From Methylobacterium mesophilicum (lineage in GTDB: Bacteria; Pseudomonadota; Alphaproteobacteria; Rhizobiales; Beijerinckiaceae): DNA of 64,000 nt. The notes under the pieces were generated by a model, which worked only from the letters and a program-made list of their open reading frames with translations, had not been told where the DNA came from and searched no databases. The stretch covers positions 62,001 through 126,000 of the forward strand of contig NZ_BPQU01000010.1 in the NCBI RefSeq assembly GCF_022179445.1, given 5' to 3'. Below, piece after piece: positions 1 through 8,640 of this stretch (the stretch's first letter is position 1; every line of letters starts with the position of its first letter). Position numbers and translations under genes: made by a program.

Positions 1-2
1 TC

Positions 3-176
3 GTGGGCTCCGAATGGCTGTCGGCGCTCATCGTGGGCGGCGTGCTGCTGGTCATCGCCGTCGGCATGGCTCTGTGGGCGCGCAGCGTCCTGTCCCTCTC
101 CACCCTGGCGCCGACGCGTACGACGCGCCAGGTGCGCCAGGATGCCCAGGCCCTGTCGGAGCGCGTGTCCGGATGA
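3..176 (+). CDS. Phage holin family protein (DUF1469-like), C-terminal part
   Basis: The reading frame is open from the window edge and stops at TGA 174-176, so only the last 57 residues are seen. They show one hydrophobic membrane segment (roughly visible residues 5-24, rich in L, I, V, G and A), then a basic/polar tail with R-x-V-R-Q-D-A-Q heptad-like spacing. Small membrane proteins of the holin superfamily 3_6 / DUF1469 type usually sit just before DUF3618 genes in Rhizobiales, and here the stop codon overlaps the DUF3618 start (ATGA at 173-176), which indicates translational coupling. These families are linked to envelope stress in alphaproteobacteria, but no biochemical activity is known for them. 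The family call rests on the segment pattern and the neighbour, because the 5' end lies outside the window. Confidence 0.6.
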   Translation: MGSEWLSALIVGGVLLVIAVGMALWARSVLSLSTLAPTRTTRQVRQDAQALSERVSG

Positions 177-553
177 GTTCGATGACCGACCTCGAGAAGG
201 AAATCGAGGCGAGCCGGGCCCGGCTCGACGAGACGATCGACCAGATCCAGGGGAAGCTCTCGGTCCCGAACATCGTGGACGAGATGCTGGGCAACGCCCG
301 GCGCACGCCCGCGCTGAGCGGCGTCTACGACGGCGCGCTGGAGGCGGTGCGCCGCAACCCGGTGCCGGTCCTGCTGATCGCCGCCGGGGTGGGGCTGCTG
401 TTCAACCGGATGGCCCGGGATTCCGAGCGCCGCCGGACCCAGGTCTCGGCCGAGCGCGTGGCCACGCTCAACACCGGTGCGGCCCGCGGCTACGACCCCG
501 ATCTTCCGACGGCGCGCCCGGCCCGCGATCCCCTCGAGAAGACCGACATCTGA
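173..553 (+). CDS. DUF3618 domain membrane protein
   Basis: A 126-residue protein starting at ATG 173, which overlaps the stop of the upstream holin-like gene. Residues 4-40 form the polar helical DUF3618 core, with the typical E-I-E-x-S-R-A-R-L-D-x-T-I-D-x-I-Q pattern. A short hydrophobic segment follows (about residues 62-78, P-V-P-V-L-L-I-A-A-G-V-G-L-L-F), and then a charged cytoplasmic-looking tail. DUF3618 proteins are small inner-membrane proteins of alphaproteobacteria without an assigned function. They occur with holin-like and competence/stress proteins, as here. An in-frame upstream start at 14 would add 53 residues of low-complexity shadow sequence inside the upstream gene, so 173 is preferred. 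Confidence 0.8.
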   Translation: MSSMTDLEKEIEASRARLDETIDQIQGKLSVPNIVDEMLGNARRTPALSGVYDGALEAVRRNPVPVLLIAAGVGLLFNRMARDSERRRTQVSAERVATLNTGAARGYDPDLPTARPARDPLEKTDI

Positions 554-645
554 CACCCGAACTGTGACGACCCGCGCCCGGCCGGAGAGCCGGGAGGGGC
601 AGCGCCTCCCGGGCGCCGCCGCGACGGACATCCGAGGACACCGCC

Positions 646-1422
646 ATGACCGACAAGCCGAATCCGTCCAGCCTCCCCGATCAACTCGCCGCCGCGGCGG
701 GCATGCCGACCGGCTCGAGCGACAGCAGCCTGCGGCCCGATCCGGCCGGACACGGCGATCCGCGTCCGGCTCCCGGCGAGGCGGCCGGCGACTTCACGCT
801 CCGCCCCGACCCGCGCGGACTGCACGACCCGCTGCCGCCCGGCGCCGCGACCCGGCCGATCGATGCGGCGGCATCCGCGCGGGAGAACGCCCAGGCGGCC
901 GGCGAGCGCGCCAGCGATCTCGCCGGACAGGCCCGCCAGACCGTATCGGAGCTGGCCGACGACATCGGCGACCGCCTCGGCAGCGCCGCCGACCAGGCCC
1001 GCGCGCGGGCCGCATCGGCCTATGACGACGCCCGGGAGCGTGCCGGGGCACTGCACAAGCGCAACCTGCGGGCGCTCGACGACATCACCACCCAGGGGAT
1101 CGACGGTCTCCAGCGCGGCCGCAGCGCGGTCGAGCGCTTCGTGGATGACAACCCGCTGCTGGTGGGCGTCGTCGGCGTCGCCGCCGGCCTGCTGCTCGGC
1201 GCGCTGCTGCCGCGCACCCGCCAGGAGGACCGCAACATCGGTCCGTGGGCCGACGAGGTCCGCGACCAGGGTCTGCGCTACGCTCGCGAGGTGACCAGCA
1301 TGGGACGCGAGTTCGTTCAGACCGCCCTCGACCCGGACAACCTCAACGCCGCGGTCCGCAAGGCCACGGATTCCGACGGCCACACGCCACCGGAGAACGA
1401 GCGGACCGCGCATAACCTCTGA
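646..1422 (+). CDS. Membrane-anchored helical protein of unknown function
   Basis: A 258-residue protein. The first 80 residues are low-complexity and rich in P, D, R and G (repeats of L-R-P-D-P). A long A/R/D/E-rich amphipathic helix region follows (about 85-150) with coiled-coil character. One membrane segment lies near residues 169-185 (L-L-V-G-V-V-G-V-A-A-G-L-L-L-G), and a charged C-terminal tail follows. The layout recalls DUF883/ElaB-YgaM-type proteins, which have a helical domain and then a glycine-rich anchor. The gene starts 92 bp after the DUF3618 stop and is followed directly by a strong terminator, so it is probably the last gene of the envelope/stress operon. The function is not known. 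The family resemblance is only a matter of architecture. Confidence 0.6.
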   Translation: MTDKPNPSSLPDQLAAAAGMPTGSSDSSLRPDPAGHGDPRPAPGEAAGDFTLRPDPRGLHDPLPPGAATRPIDAAASARENAQAAGERASDLAGQARQTVSELADDIGDRLGSAADQARARAASAYDDARERAGALHKRNLRALDDITTQGIDGLQRGRSAVERFVDDNPLLVGVVGVAAGLLLGALLPRTRQEDRNIGPWADEVRDQGLRYAREVTSMGREFVQTALDPDNLNAAVRKATDSDGHTPPENERTAHNL

Positions 1423-1432
1423 TGACGACGAA

Positions 1433-1475
1433 GAAACCGCCCGCTGGCCCCGTGGCCAGCGGGCGGTTTCTTTTA
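1433..1475. terminator. Strong bidirectional Rho-independent terminator
   Basis: A perfect 17-bp stem (GAAACCGCCCGCTGGCC at 1433-1449, complement at 1454-1470) closes a 4-base loop (CCGT). TTTTAT follows on the plus strand, and an A-rich stretch precedes the stem, which serves the minus strand. It lies between the convergent ends of the 646-1422 gene and matB, and its right edge touches the matB stop codon. Confidence 0.9.
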
Positions 1476-2981
1476 TGCTCGATACAGTCCCGCATGCGCC
1501 TCACGGAGCAGGTTTTTCTGGACCTTGCCCATGGTGTTGCGGGGCAACTCGTCCACGAACAGCACGCGCTTGGGGCATTTGAACCGGGCGAGACGGTCCT
1601 CCAGAGCCGCCAGCACGCCGGCCTCGTCCGGTGCGTTCGCGCCGCCGACCACCACGGCTGTGACGGCCTCACCGAAATCCGGGTGCGCCAGGCCGATCAC
1701 CGCGGATTCGACCACGCCCTGCAGGGCGTCGATCTCGGTCTCGACCTCCTTGGGGTAGACGTTGAAGCCCCCTGAGATGATCAGGTCCTTGCCGCGCCCG
1801 ACGATGTGGACGTAGCCCCGGGCGTCGACCTTGCCGAGGTCCCCGGAGATGAAGAAGCCGTCCGGCCGGAACTCGGCTTCGGTCTTCTCCGGCATCCGCC
1901 AGTAGCCCTTGAACACGTTCGAGCCCTTGACCTCGATCATCCCGACCGCATCCGGACCCAGCGCCGCGCCGGTTTCGGGATCGACCACCCGCAGGGATAC
2001 GCCCGGCAGCGGGAATCCCACCGTGCCGGCGACCCGGTCCCCCGTGTAAGGGTTCGAGGTGCTCATGTTGGTCTCGGTCATGCCGTAGCGCTCGAGGATG
2101 GCGTGGCCGGTGCGGGCCTGCCAGTCCCGGTGCGTCTCGGCGAGCAGCGGCGCCGAGCCCGACACGAACAGCCGCATGCCTTTCGCGGCCTCCGGGGTGA
2201 GGCCGGGCTCCTTCAGGAGGCGCGTGTAGAAGGTCGGCACGCCCATCAGGGCGGTCGCCCGGCCCATCAGGCTCAGGATCAGCTTCGGGTCGAGGCGCGG
2301 CAGGAACAGCATCGTGCCGCCGCTCGCCAGCACCGTGTTGGTCGCCACGAACAGCCCGTGGGTGTGGAACACCGGCAGGGCGTGGATCAGCACGTCGTCG
2401 GCGGTGAAGCGCCAGATCTCGACCAGCGTGCGGGCGTTCGAGGCGAGGTTGTCGTGGGTCAGCATGGCGCCCTTGGAGCGCCCGGTCGTACCCGAGGTGT
2501 ACAGGATCGCGGCGAGATCCTCCGGGCCGCGGGGCACGTCCGTGAAATCGGTGGCCTGCCGGTCCGCGGCCTCGGCGGCGCTGCCGGTCCCCGCGGCATC
2601 CAGCGTCCAGGTCTCGCGGATGCCGGAGGCGGCTCCGGCGAGGGCGTCGCGCCGGCCCGGATCGCAGACGAAGATCGTCGGCTCGGCATCGCCTAGGAAA
2701 TATTCGATCTCCGCCGGGGTGTAGGCCGTGTTGAGCGGCAGGAACACGGCGCCGGCCCGCACGACGCCGAGATAGAGGAAGATCACCTCTGGGCTCTTCT
2801 CGACCTGGACCGCCACCCGGTCGCCGGGCCGCACGCCCGCCGCCCGCAGGGCCGCCGCGTAGGCGCCGGAGCGAGCGATCAGGTCCGCGTACCTGTAGCG
2901 ACGCCCCTCCGGGGTCTCGATCGCGATCTTGGCGGGATCCGGAACGCCGTCCCGGACCAGGGAGAAGAGGTGGTTCGTCAT
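1473..2981 (-). CDS. matB: Malonyl-CoA synthetase MatB
   Basis: A 502-residue member of the acyl-CoA synthetase (ANL) superfamily that makes malonyl-CoA from malonate, CoA and ATP in the cytoplasm. The AMP-binding P-loop Y-T-S-G-T-T-G-R-S-K is at residues 161-170. The adenylation core motif Y-G-M-T-E-T lies near 305, and the C-terminal catalytic lysine motif N-T-M-G-K-V lies near 484-489. The length fits MatB, which is usually about 500 residues. The start at 2981 (M-T-N-H-L-F) matches the usual MatB N-terminus. The frame stays open far upstream into the decarboxylase gene, but that extension is shadow sequence, and another ATG at 3008 would add only nine residues. The gene lies 152 bp after malonyl-CoA decarboxylase on the same strand, so the two probably form a malonate-to-acetyl-CoA operon. 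Confidence 0.9.
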   Translation of the reverse strand: MTNHLFSLVRDGVPDPAKIAIETPEGRRYRYADLIARSGAYAAALRAAGVRPGDRVAVQVEKSPEVIFLYLGVVRAGAVFLPLNTAYTPAEIEYFLGDAEPTIFVCDPGRRDALAGAASGIRETWTLDAAGTGSAAEAADRQATDFTDVPRGPEDLAAILYTSGTTGRSKGAMLTHDNLASNARTLVEIWRFTADDVLIHALPVFHTHGLFVATNTVLASGGTMLFLPRLDPKLILSLMGRATALMGVPTFYTRLLKEPGLTPEAAKGMRLFVSGSAPLLAETHRDWQARTGHAILERYGMTETNMSTSNPYTGDRVAGTVGFPLPGVSLRVVDPETGAALGPDAVGMIEVKGSNVFKGYWRMPEKTEAEFRPDGFFISGDLGKVDARGYVHIVGRGKDLIISGGFNVYPKEVETEIDALQGVVESAVIGLAHPDFGEAVTAVVVGGANAPDEAGVLAALEDRLARFKCPKRVLFVDELPRNTMGKVQKNLLREAHAGLYRA

Positions 2982-3133
2982 CGTGAGGCTGGAGCTATCA
3001 CGGGCCATCGGGTTCAGGCAGCCATAGAACCGTTGGCAACCGCCCCGCAATCGGGGCCGGCTCTCCGCCATGACGTTCACTGGCCGTCGATGCTCGAACC
3101 GATATCCCCTCCAGGGTGCAGGAAGCCCCCGGC

Positions 3134-4543
3134 TCACGCCTCGGCGAGCACCACGGCCCGCGGCGGCGGCAGCTTGGTCCGCAACTCCCGGGTCACGGCC
3201 GGCGAAGCCGCCACGGTGCCGAGATTGGCGTAGGTCTCGTGGTTCTTCTCGATCGCCGCGAGGTCGTAGAGGTAGTTCACCATCAGGCCGTGCGACTGGG
3301 CCAGCCCCTTCTTCGCGGTGTCGCCGAGGAAGTTGATGCGGTCCAGCCGGGCGCCGTTGCCGAGGTGGAACCGGGCCACCGGGTCCAGCGGGCGCCCGCG
3401 CTCGTTCTTGGCGCGCAGGAAATAGGCGGCCGCGGCCGGGATCAGCGCCTTGCGCACCGCCTCGGCCCGGGCCTTGTCGGCGTGCCAGTCCGGATCGTCC
3501 AGGGCCCGCAGGATCTCCACGTCCTCTGGCAGCAGCCCCTGCGGACTGTCGGCCCGGCGCTCCCGGGCGAGCCAGGCCGCGAAGCCCGGCACCGGCGAGA
3601 GCGTGACGAAGGTCTTGAGCGAGGGCACCTCGCGGGTCAGATCCTCCACCACCTGCTTGATCAGAAAATTGCCGAAGGTGACGCCGGCCAACCCCTTCTG
3701 GCAGTTGGAGATCGAGTAGAAGATCGCCGTGGTGGCCGCCCGCGGCTGCAGCGGCTTGCGCTCCCGCGACAGGATCGGGGCGATCGCCGGGGCGACCTGC
3801 TCGGTGAGCGCGACCTCGACGAAGATCAGCGGCTCGTCGGCCAGGGCCGGGTGGAAGAACGCGAAGCAGCGCCGGTCCGGCGGCTCGATCCGGGCGCGCA
3901 GGTCGTCCCACCCGGAGATCGCGTGCACCGCCTCGTACCGGATGATCTTCTCCAGAATATGCGCCGGCGTGGTCCAGTCGATGTGCCGCAGCACCAGGAA
4001 GCCCCGGTTGAACCAGGACGCGAACAGGTGCTCGAAATCGGAATCCAGGCTATCGACCGCATCGAGCACCGCCGGGTCCGCCTCGGTCCCGGTCCGCAGC
4101 GCCTTGCGCAGGTCGAACAGATCCTCGCGCATCCGCACCAGGCTCAGCGTGCCGCCGCGGGCGAGGTTGAGGCGGCGGATCAGCTCCTGGCTGCGCGGCT
4201 CGGCAGCCTCGTGCAGGGTGCCGAGGCGGGCGCGGGTCGGATCGGCCCGGTAGGCGGCGATCGCCTCGTCGACGGCGGCGTGGTCCGCGTCGAAATCCAG
4301 CGCGATCGCCCGCAGGAAGGCGTGGCGCTCCGGCTGGCCGAAGCTGGCGTAGCGGTCGAGGATCAGCCGGGCCAGCGCCACCCCGGAGGCCTCGCCGCGC
4401 CGGGAGATCAGGTCCTCGCACAGCTTGACCAGCTCGCCGGCGCTGGCGCGGCCGCCGATCTCGCCGCGTCCGATGCCGATCAGGTCGCGGCCGCGCTCGC
4501 TGATGGTCTGGAGCAGGTCGCCGAAGAAGGAGATCGCCGCCAT
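3134..4543 (-). CDS. matA: Malonyl-CoA decarboxylase
   Basis: A 469-residue protein of the MCD family, which converts malonyl-CoA to acetyl-CoA and CO2. It has the helical N-terminal domain (about residues 1-180) and the C-terminal GNAT-like catalytic domain. The signature S-I-S-N-C-Q-K-G-L-A-G-V at about 277-288 carries the expected active-site serine. The F-H-L-G-N-G-A block near 380 carries the expected catalytic histidine. The N-T-Y motif of eukaryotic enzymes is replaced by H-E-T-Y-A-N near the C-terminus. No targeting sequence is seen. It precedes matB on the same strand. Together they let malonate feed acetyl-CoA metabolism, or they clear malonate and malonyl-CoA. The gene is assigned with high confidence; the symbol matA follows Rhizobium usage. 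Confidence 0.9.
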   Translation of the reverse strand: MAAISFFGDLLQTISERGRDLIGIGRGEIGGRASAGELVKLCEDLISRRGEASGVALARLILDRYASFGQPERHAFLRAIALDFDADHAAVDEAIAAYRADPTRARLGTLHEAAEPRSQELIRRLNLARGGTLSLVRMREDLFDLRKALRTGTEADPAVLDAVDSLDSDFEHLFASWFNRGFLVLRHIDWTTPAHILEKIIRYEAVHAISGWDDLRARIEPPDRRCFAFFHPALADEPLIFVEVALTEQVAPAIAPILSRERKPLQPRAATTAIFYSISNCQKGLAGVTFGNFLIKQVVEDLTREVPSLKTFVTLSPVPGFAAWLARERRADSPQGLLPEDVEILRALDDPDWHADKARAEAVRKALIPAAAAYFLRAKNERGRPLDPVARFHLGNGARLDRINFLGDTAKKGLAQSHGLMVNYLYDLAAIEKNHETYANLGTVAASPAVTRELRTKLPPPRAVVLAEA

Positions 4544-4828
4544 GACCCTCGCACTGACCCCTGTCGGACCTGACGTCTCTCCGGCCCCGTCCGCCGGTCT
4601 GCGGAGCGGGGCGCCGCCGCCCCGTCACGCAGGGGGACGCGGCGGCTTCCGGTTCCGTCCGCCATTCTATGGTGGCGCAGCCGTCACGACCAGAGCTTGA
4701 GCGGTCGCACGAAACGACGGGACACCCATCCTGCAACTCGAAGACGAACACCGTGTGACGGGCGGAACCAGGGGTTCACCATGCACCGTCCCGAACGACG
4801 GCGTTCGGGGAGGATGCGACGCGGCCCT

Positions 4829-5020
4829 TCAGAGGCGCTCGGCCAGGGTGGCGAGGTCGGCCCGCTCCCGCCAGTCGCCGAGGCCGTGCTGGCGAGCGAA
4901 GCGGAGTTCGGCCGCCCGGAGCGCGCGCTCCGGATCGCGGGCCCGCGTGATCTCGACGGACCCGATGGTGAAGGGCACCCCGAGGATCTCCCGGGCGAAC
5001 TCGACGCGGTAGTTCGGCAT
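4829..5020 (-). CDS. Small conserved-looking hypothetical protein (63 aa)
   Basis: A 63-residue soluble protein with a beta-rich start (Y-R-V-E-F-A-R-E-I-L-G-V-P-F-T-I-G-S-V-E-I) and a helical, arginine/glutamate-rich second half. A clear ribosome-binding site (AGGGAG) sits 8 bases upstream of ATG 5020. Codon usage is like that of the neighbouring genes. It lies alone between the malonate operon and the MFS gene. No function is recognised. The good ribosome-binding site and balanced amino-acid composition argue that it is a real gene and not a shadow. Confidence 0.6.
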   Translation of the reverse strand: MPNYRVEFAREILGVPFTIGSVEITRARDPERALRAAELRFARQHGLGDWRERADLATLAERL

Positions 5021-5356
5021 CCCGTACTCCCTGCTGCAGCGGTTCCGACGTCGCCGTGCGGAACGAAGTTAGCCCCAAAGCCGTATCCGGGTGAGGAACC
5101 CTGATGACATGCGGCACCCGGGACACGGTCGGCGGCGCTTCCGCCGCGGACGGCCTGAACCGCGTCGATCGCATATGGTGCTGGGCGCGGACCCGTGAAG
5201 GGGCACGGGGCGTGGCGGAGGGCTGCAGGGCCGGCGCTTGCCGGACGGCGCGCTCTGCCCGTATCGGTCTCGCCCCTCCCTCCCCGACACGGACCCCATG
5301 ATGGCCCCCATGCCGGCCCTGAAGCGGTGGCACGCCTGCCCGCCCCCGATCCTGCC

Positions 5357-6529
5357 GTGACCACCATCCTCGACGCGAAGGCCCGGCTCGGCCTGACGCT
5401 GATCGCTGGCGGTGCCGTCGCCAACATCTATTACAACCAGCCGCTCCTCGGCCTGATCGTGTCCGAGTTCGGCGACGCCGCCGCCCTGTGGGTGCCGACC
5501 ACGGCGCTCGTCGGCTACGGGCTCGGCATCATCGGGCTCGTGCCTCTGGGCGACGCCCTGCCCCGCCGCCGCCTGATCGTGGCGCAATGCCTCGGGCTCG
5601 CCGTGGCGCTGCTCGCTGTCGGCCTCGCCCCGAACCTCGCCTGCCTGGCCCTGGCGCATCTCGTGGTCGGCGTGCTCGCCTGCGCGGCGCAGCAGGCGGT
5701 GCCGTTCGCGGCCGAGCTCGCCCCGGATGCGAGCCGCGGGCGGATCGTCGGCCAGGTGATGACCGGGCTGCTGACCGGCATCCTGCTCGCCCGTACGGCG
5801 AGCGGGTTCCTGGGGGCGCATCTCGGCTGGCGGGCGGTGTTCCTGGCCGCCTCGCTCCTGGCGCTCGCCATGGCGGGCATCGCCCGCGCCACCCTGCCGC
5901 ACACGCCCCAGACCCATCCCCTGCGCTATCGCGCCCTGATGCTGTCGATCCTGCACCTCGCCCGGTCGCAGCCGGTCCTGCGCACCGCGAGCCTGTCGCA
6001 GGCGCTGCTGTTCGCCGCCTTCAATGCGTTCTGGGCCACCCTGGCCCTGCTGGTCGAGAACCCGCCATTCGGGCTCTCTGCGGCCGGGGCGGGGCTGTTC
6101 GGGGTGATCGGGGTCTGCGGCGCGTTCGTCGCCCCCGTGTCGGGCCGCTTCACCGACCGGAGCGGCGCCCGGCCCGTGGTGCTGGGCGGCAGCCTGATGG
6201 TCGCCCTGTCGTTCCTGGTGCTCTGGGCCGGGGGCACGTGGTCTCTCGTCGCCGTCGGGCTCGGCGTCCTGTTGATCGACATCGGCATGAACGGCGCGCT
6301 CATCGCCAACCAGACCCGGGCCTACGCCCTGGTGCCGGGGGCCCGGGGCCGCATCAACACCGTGCTGTTCACGACCCTGTTCGTGTTCGGGGCGCTCGGC
6401 GCCTTCGCGGGCTCGCAGGCGTTCCTGATGGTCGGCTGGCCGGGCGTCTGCGCGGTGGGCCTGGTCTTCTCGGCGCTGGCCGTGCTGGTGGCGGCCCGCG
6501 ACCGGCATGGGCCGGCGGCGCCTATTTGA
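5357..6529 (+). CDS. MFS transporter (NepI/YnfM-like drug:H+ antiporter type)
   Basis: A 390-residue inner-membrane transporter with about twelve hydrophobic segments. It begins with A-G-G-A-V-A-N-I-Y-Y-N-Q-P-L-L in the first helix, a pattern seen in sugar/nucleoside/drug efflux MFS members. The loop 2-3 motif G-D-x-x-P-R-R-R is present (L-G-D-A-L-P-R-R-R). GTG 5357 is chosen because everything upstream in this frame is Arg/Pro-rich shadow sequence and the first helix begins 11 residues later. An ATG-less extension to 5195 is open but improbable. The gene converges with cobC and the two stops overlap by 8 bp. The substrate cannot be told. Confidence 0.8.
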   Translation: MTTILDAKARLGLTLIAGGAVANIYYNQPLLGLIVSEFGDAAALWVPTTALVGYGLGIIGLVPLGDALPRRRLIVAQCLGLAVALLAVGLAPNLACLALAHLVVGVLACAAQQAVPFAAELAPDASRGRIVGQVMTGLLTGILLARTASGFLGAHLGWRAVFLAASLLALAMAGIARATLPHTPQTHPLRYRALMLSILHLARSQPVLRTASLSQALLFAAFNAFWATLALLVENPPFGLSAAGAGLFGVIGVCGAFVAPVSGRFTDRSGARPVVLGGSLMVALSFLVLWAGGTWSLVAVGLGVLLIDIGMNGALIANQTRAYALVPGARGRINTVLFTTLFVFGALGAFAGSQAFLMVGWPGVCAVGLVFSALAVLVAARDRHGPAAPI

Positions 6530-7550
6530 GCACCCGCGACAGGCGGCACCACGCCGCCTTCCCGGCCGGCAGGCCGAAGCGCAGGCGCTCGGGCCGCTCG
6601 GGGAAGCGCCGCACGGCGATCCCGGCTTCCGCGAGCCGCCGGTACAGGCCCGGTCCGTCGGGGAAATCGGCGGTGCGGAACAGGCTGGTGCCGCCGATGA
6701 CGGTGCCGCCGCCGCGGGCGATCAGCCGGTCGAGGCGGCCCGCATCCGCGGCCCGCGCCCGGGCGGTCTCGGCCCGCCACGCCGTGTCCGACAGGGCCGC
6801 CCGCCCGATCGCCAGGGCCGGCCCCGACACCGCCCAGGGGCCGAGCGCCGTACGGATCCGGCCCGCCGTCCCGGAATCCGTCACCGCGAAGCCGAGGCGC
6901 AGGCCGGCGAGCCCGTAGGTCTTGCCGAAGGAGCGCAGCACCACGAGCCCGGGTTCGACATGCGGGCACAGGCTCGACACCGGCTCCAGATCCGCGAAGG
7001 CCTCGTCGGCGACCAGCAGGCCGCCGCGCGCGCGCAGGGCTTCCGCCAGGGCGAGCCGCTCGGCGAGCGGATGGGTCCGCCCGTCCGGGTTGTTGGGATC
7101 GACCAGCACCGCCACGGGCGCGTCGCCGACCGCCTGGATCCCGTCGACCTGCGCCACCGCGTGGCCGGCCCGCGCCCAGGCGGCGGCATGCTCGGCATAG
7201 GTCGGGCCGATGACCGCGACCCGGGTCGGGGCCACCAGCCGGGGCAGGGTCTCGATCAGGATCTGGGTGCCGGGTGCGGGCACGACCTCGGCGGCGCCCG
7301 GAGCCCCGTAGGCCGCCGCGGCAGCCTCCCGCAGGGCATCGACCTCGGCGGCGGCGGGAAGCCGCGTCCAGGCGCTGGCCTCCACCGGCGGCACGCGATA
7401 GGGGACCGGATTGATCCCCGTCGAGAGGTCGAGCCAGGGTTCCGGCGCGTCGGGAAAGGCGTTCCGGAGCCCTCCGAGATCGCCGCCATGAGGGATGACA
7501 CCCGGGATCGCCCCCGGCCTCGGAGCGGGATTCCAGAAACGATGCTCCAT
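6522..7550 (-). CDS. cobC: Threonine-phosphate decarboxylase / CobC-type PLP enzyme
   Basis: A 342-residue fold-type I aminotransferase-like enzyme. In the cobalamin pathway this family makes (R)-1-amino-2-propanol O-2-phosphate from L-threonine phosphate for the aminopropanol arm. Visible marks are H-G-G-D at 21-24, D-L-S-T-G-I-N-P at 41-48 (typical CobC/CobD start), the D-P-N-N-P-D-G block at 151-157, and the PLP lysine K210 in S-F-G-K-T-Y-G-L-A-G. The start at 7550 overlaps by 9 bp with the start of the divergent cobD gene, so the two genes are transcribed away from each other from within one another's first codons. A longer open frame upstream is the antisense of cobD and was discarded. 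Confidence 0.88.
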   Translation of the reverse strand: MEHRFWNPAPRPGAIPGVIPHGGDLGGLRNAFPDAPEPWLDLSTGINPVPYRVPPVEASAWTRLPAAAEVDALREAAAAAYGAPGAAEVVPAPGTQILIETLPRLVAPTRVAVIGPTYAEHAAAWARAGHAVAQVDGIQAVGDAPVAVLVDPNNPDGRTHPLAERLALAEALRARGGLLVADEAFADLEPVSSLCPHVEPGLVVLRSFGKTYGLAGLRLGFAVTDSGTAGRIRTALGPWAVSGPALAIGRAALSDTAWRAETARARAADAGRLDRLIARGGGTVIGGTSLFRTADFPDGPGLYRRLAEAGIAVRRFPERPERLRFGLPAGKAAWCRLSRVLK

Positions 7551-8525
7551 CCGCCCGACACGCTCGCCATCCTCGCCCTCGCCCTCGGGATCGAGGCGGC
7601 GTCCGGTTACCCGGACGCGCTCTACAGGGCCATCGGCCACCCTGTCACCTGGATCGGCCGTCTGATTTCTTGGCTGGAGCGCGGCTTGAACCGCGGCTCC
7701 GAGCGCCGCCGCCGGGTCGCCGGCTGCGGCGCGCTGCTGCTTCTTCTGGCGGTCACGGGGCTGCCGGCCTGGGCGCTCACCGGGCTCAGCCTCTGGGCCG
7801 GCCCCCTCCCCGCCCTGCTGCTCCTCGGCCTGCTCTGCGCGAGCCTGCCGGCGCAGCGCAGCCTGAACGACCACGTCGCGGCCGTGGAGACCACCCTGCG
7901 CGACGGCGGCCTGGAGGCCGGCCGCCGGGCGGTGTCGATGATCGTCGGGCGCGACCCGGACCAGCTCGACGGGCCGGCGGTCTGCCGCGCCGCGATCGAG
8001 AGCCTGGCGGAGAATTTTTCCGATGGGATCGTGGCGCCGGCCTTCTGGATCGGGTGTCTCGGCCTGCCCGGCGGCGCGCTCTACAAGGCGATCAACACCG
8101 CCGACAGCATGATCGGCCACCGCAGCCCGCGCTATGCGGCCTTCGGCTGGGCGGCGGCCCGGCTCGACGACCTGGTGAACCTGCCGGCCTCCCGGCTCGC
8201 CGGCCTGCTGATCGTCGGGGCGGCCGCCCTGCGCGGCGCCGACGCACGCGGCGCGCTCCGGGCGATGGCCCGCGACGCCGGCCACCACCGCTCGCCCAAT
8301 GCCGGCTGGCCCGAGGCCTCCATGGCCGGGGCGCTCGGCCTGCGGCTCGCCGGCCCGCGGGTCTATGACGGTACCCTCGTCCCCGACGCCCATATGGGCG
8401 ACGGCCGGGCCGAGGCCACGGCCGACGACATCGCCCGGGCGCTGACCCTCTATCGCACGGCCTGCCTGATCCAAGGGGGGCTCGTCCTGGCGCTGCTCGC
8501 CCTCTGGCTCGTCGCGATGGGCTGA
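7542..8525 (+). CDS. cobD: Adenosylcobinamide-phosphate synthase CobD (CbiB)
   Basis: A 327-residue membrane protein of the CobD/CbiB family, which joins aminopropanol (phosphate) to adenosylcobyric acid. The family core S-L-A-E-N-F-S-D-G-I-V-A-P-A-F-W appears near residues 158-173 and is followed by Y-K-A-I-N-T-A-D-S-M-I-G-H. The D-A-G-x-H-R-S-P-N-A-G-W-P-E-A block lies near 246-260. There are about four to five hydrophobic segments. ATG 7542 is chosen; an in-frame ATG at 7488 would add 18 residues without an obvious better ribosome-binding site. The gene is divergent from, and overlaps, cobC, whose product supplies the aminopropanol-phosphate substrate. Confidence 0.9.
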   Translation: MLHPPDTLAILALALGIEAASGYPDALYRAIGHPVTWIGRLISWLERGLNRGSERRRRVAGCGALLLLLAVTGLPAWALTGLSLWAGPLPALLLLGLLCASLPAQRSLNDHVAAVETTLRDGGLEAGRRAVSMIVGRDPDQLDGPAVCRAAIESLAENFSDGIVAPAFWIGCLGLPGGALYKAINTADSMIGHRSPRYAAFGWAAARLDDLVNLPASRLAGLLIVGAAALRGADARGALRAMARDAGHHRSPNAGWPEASMAGALGLRLAGPRVYDGTLVPDAHMGDGRAEATADDIARALTLYRTACLIQGGLVLALLALWLVAMG

Positions 8526-8640
8526 CCCGACGGTACGGCCTGCGCCAGGGCTCTGGTTTGCATCATCTTTTTCCGAAAGCCGGCACCCACCTTTCGGGAG
8601 GATGCGCTACGCCGGGTTGAGCGGGACTAAGGAGAAGCCG

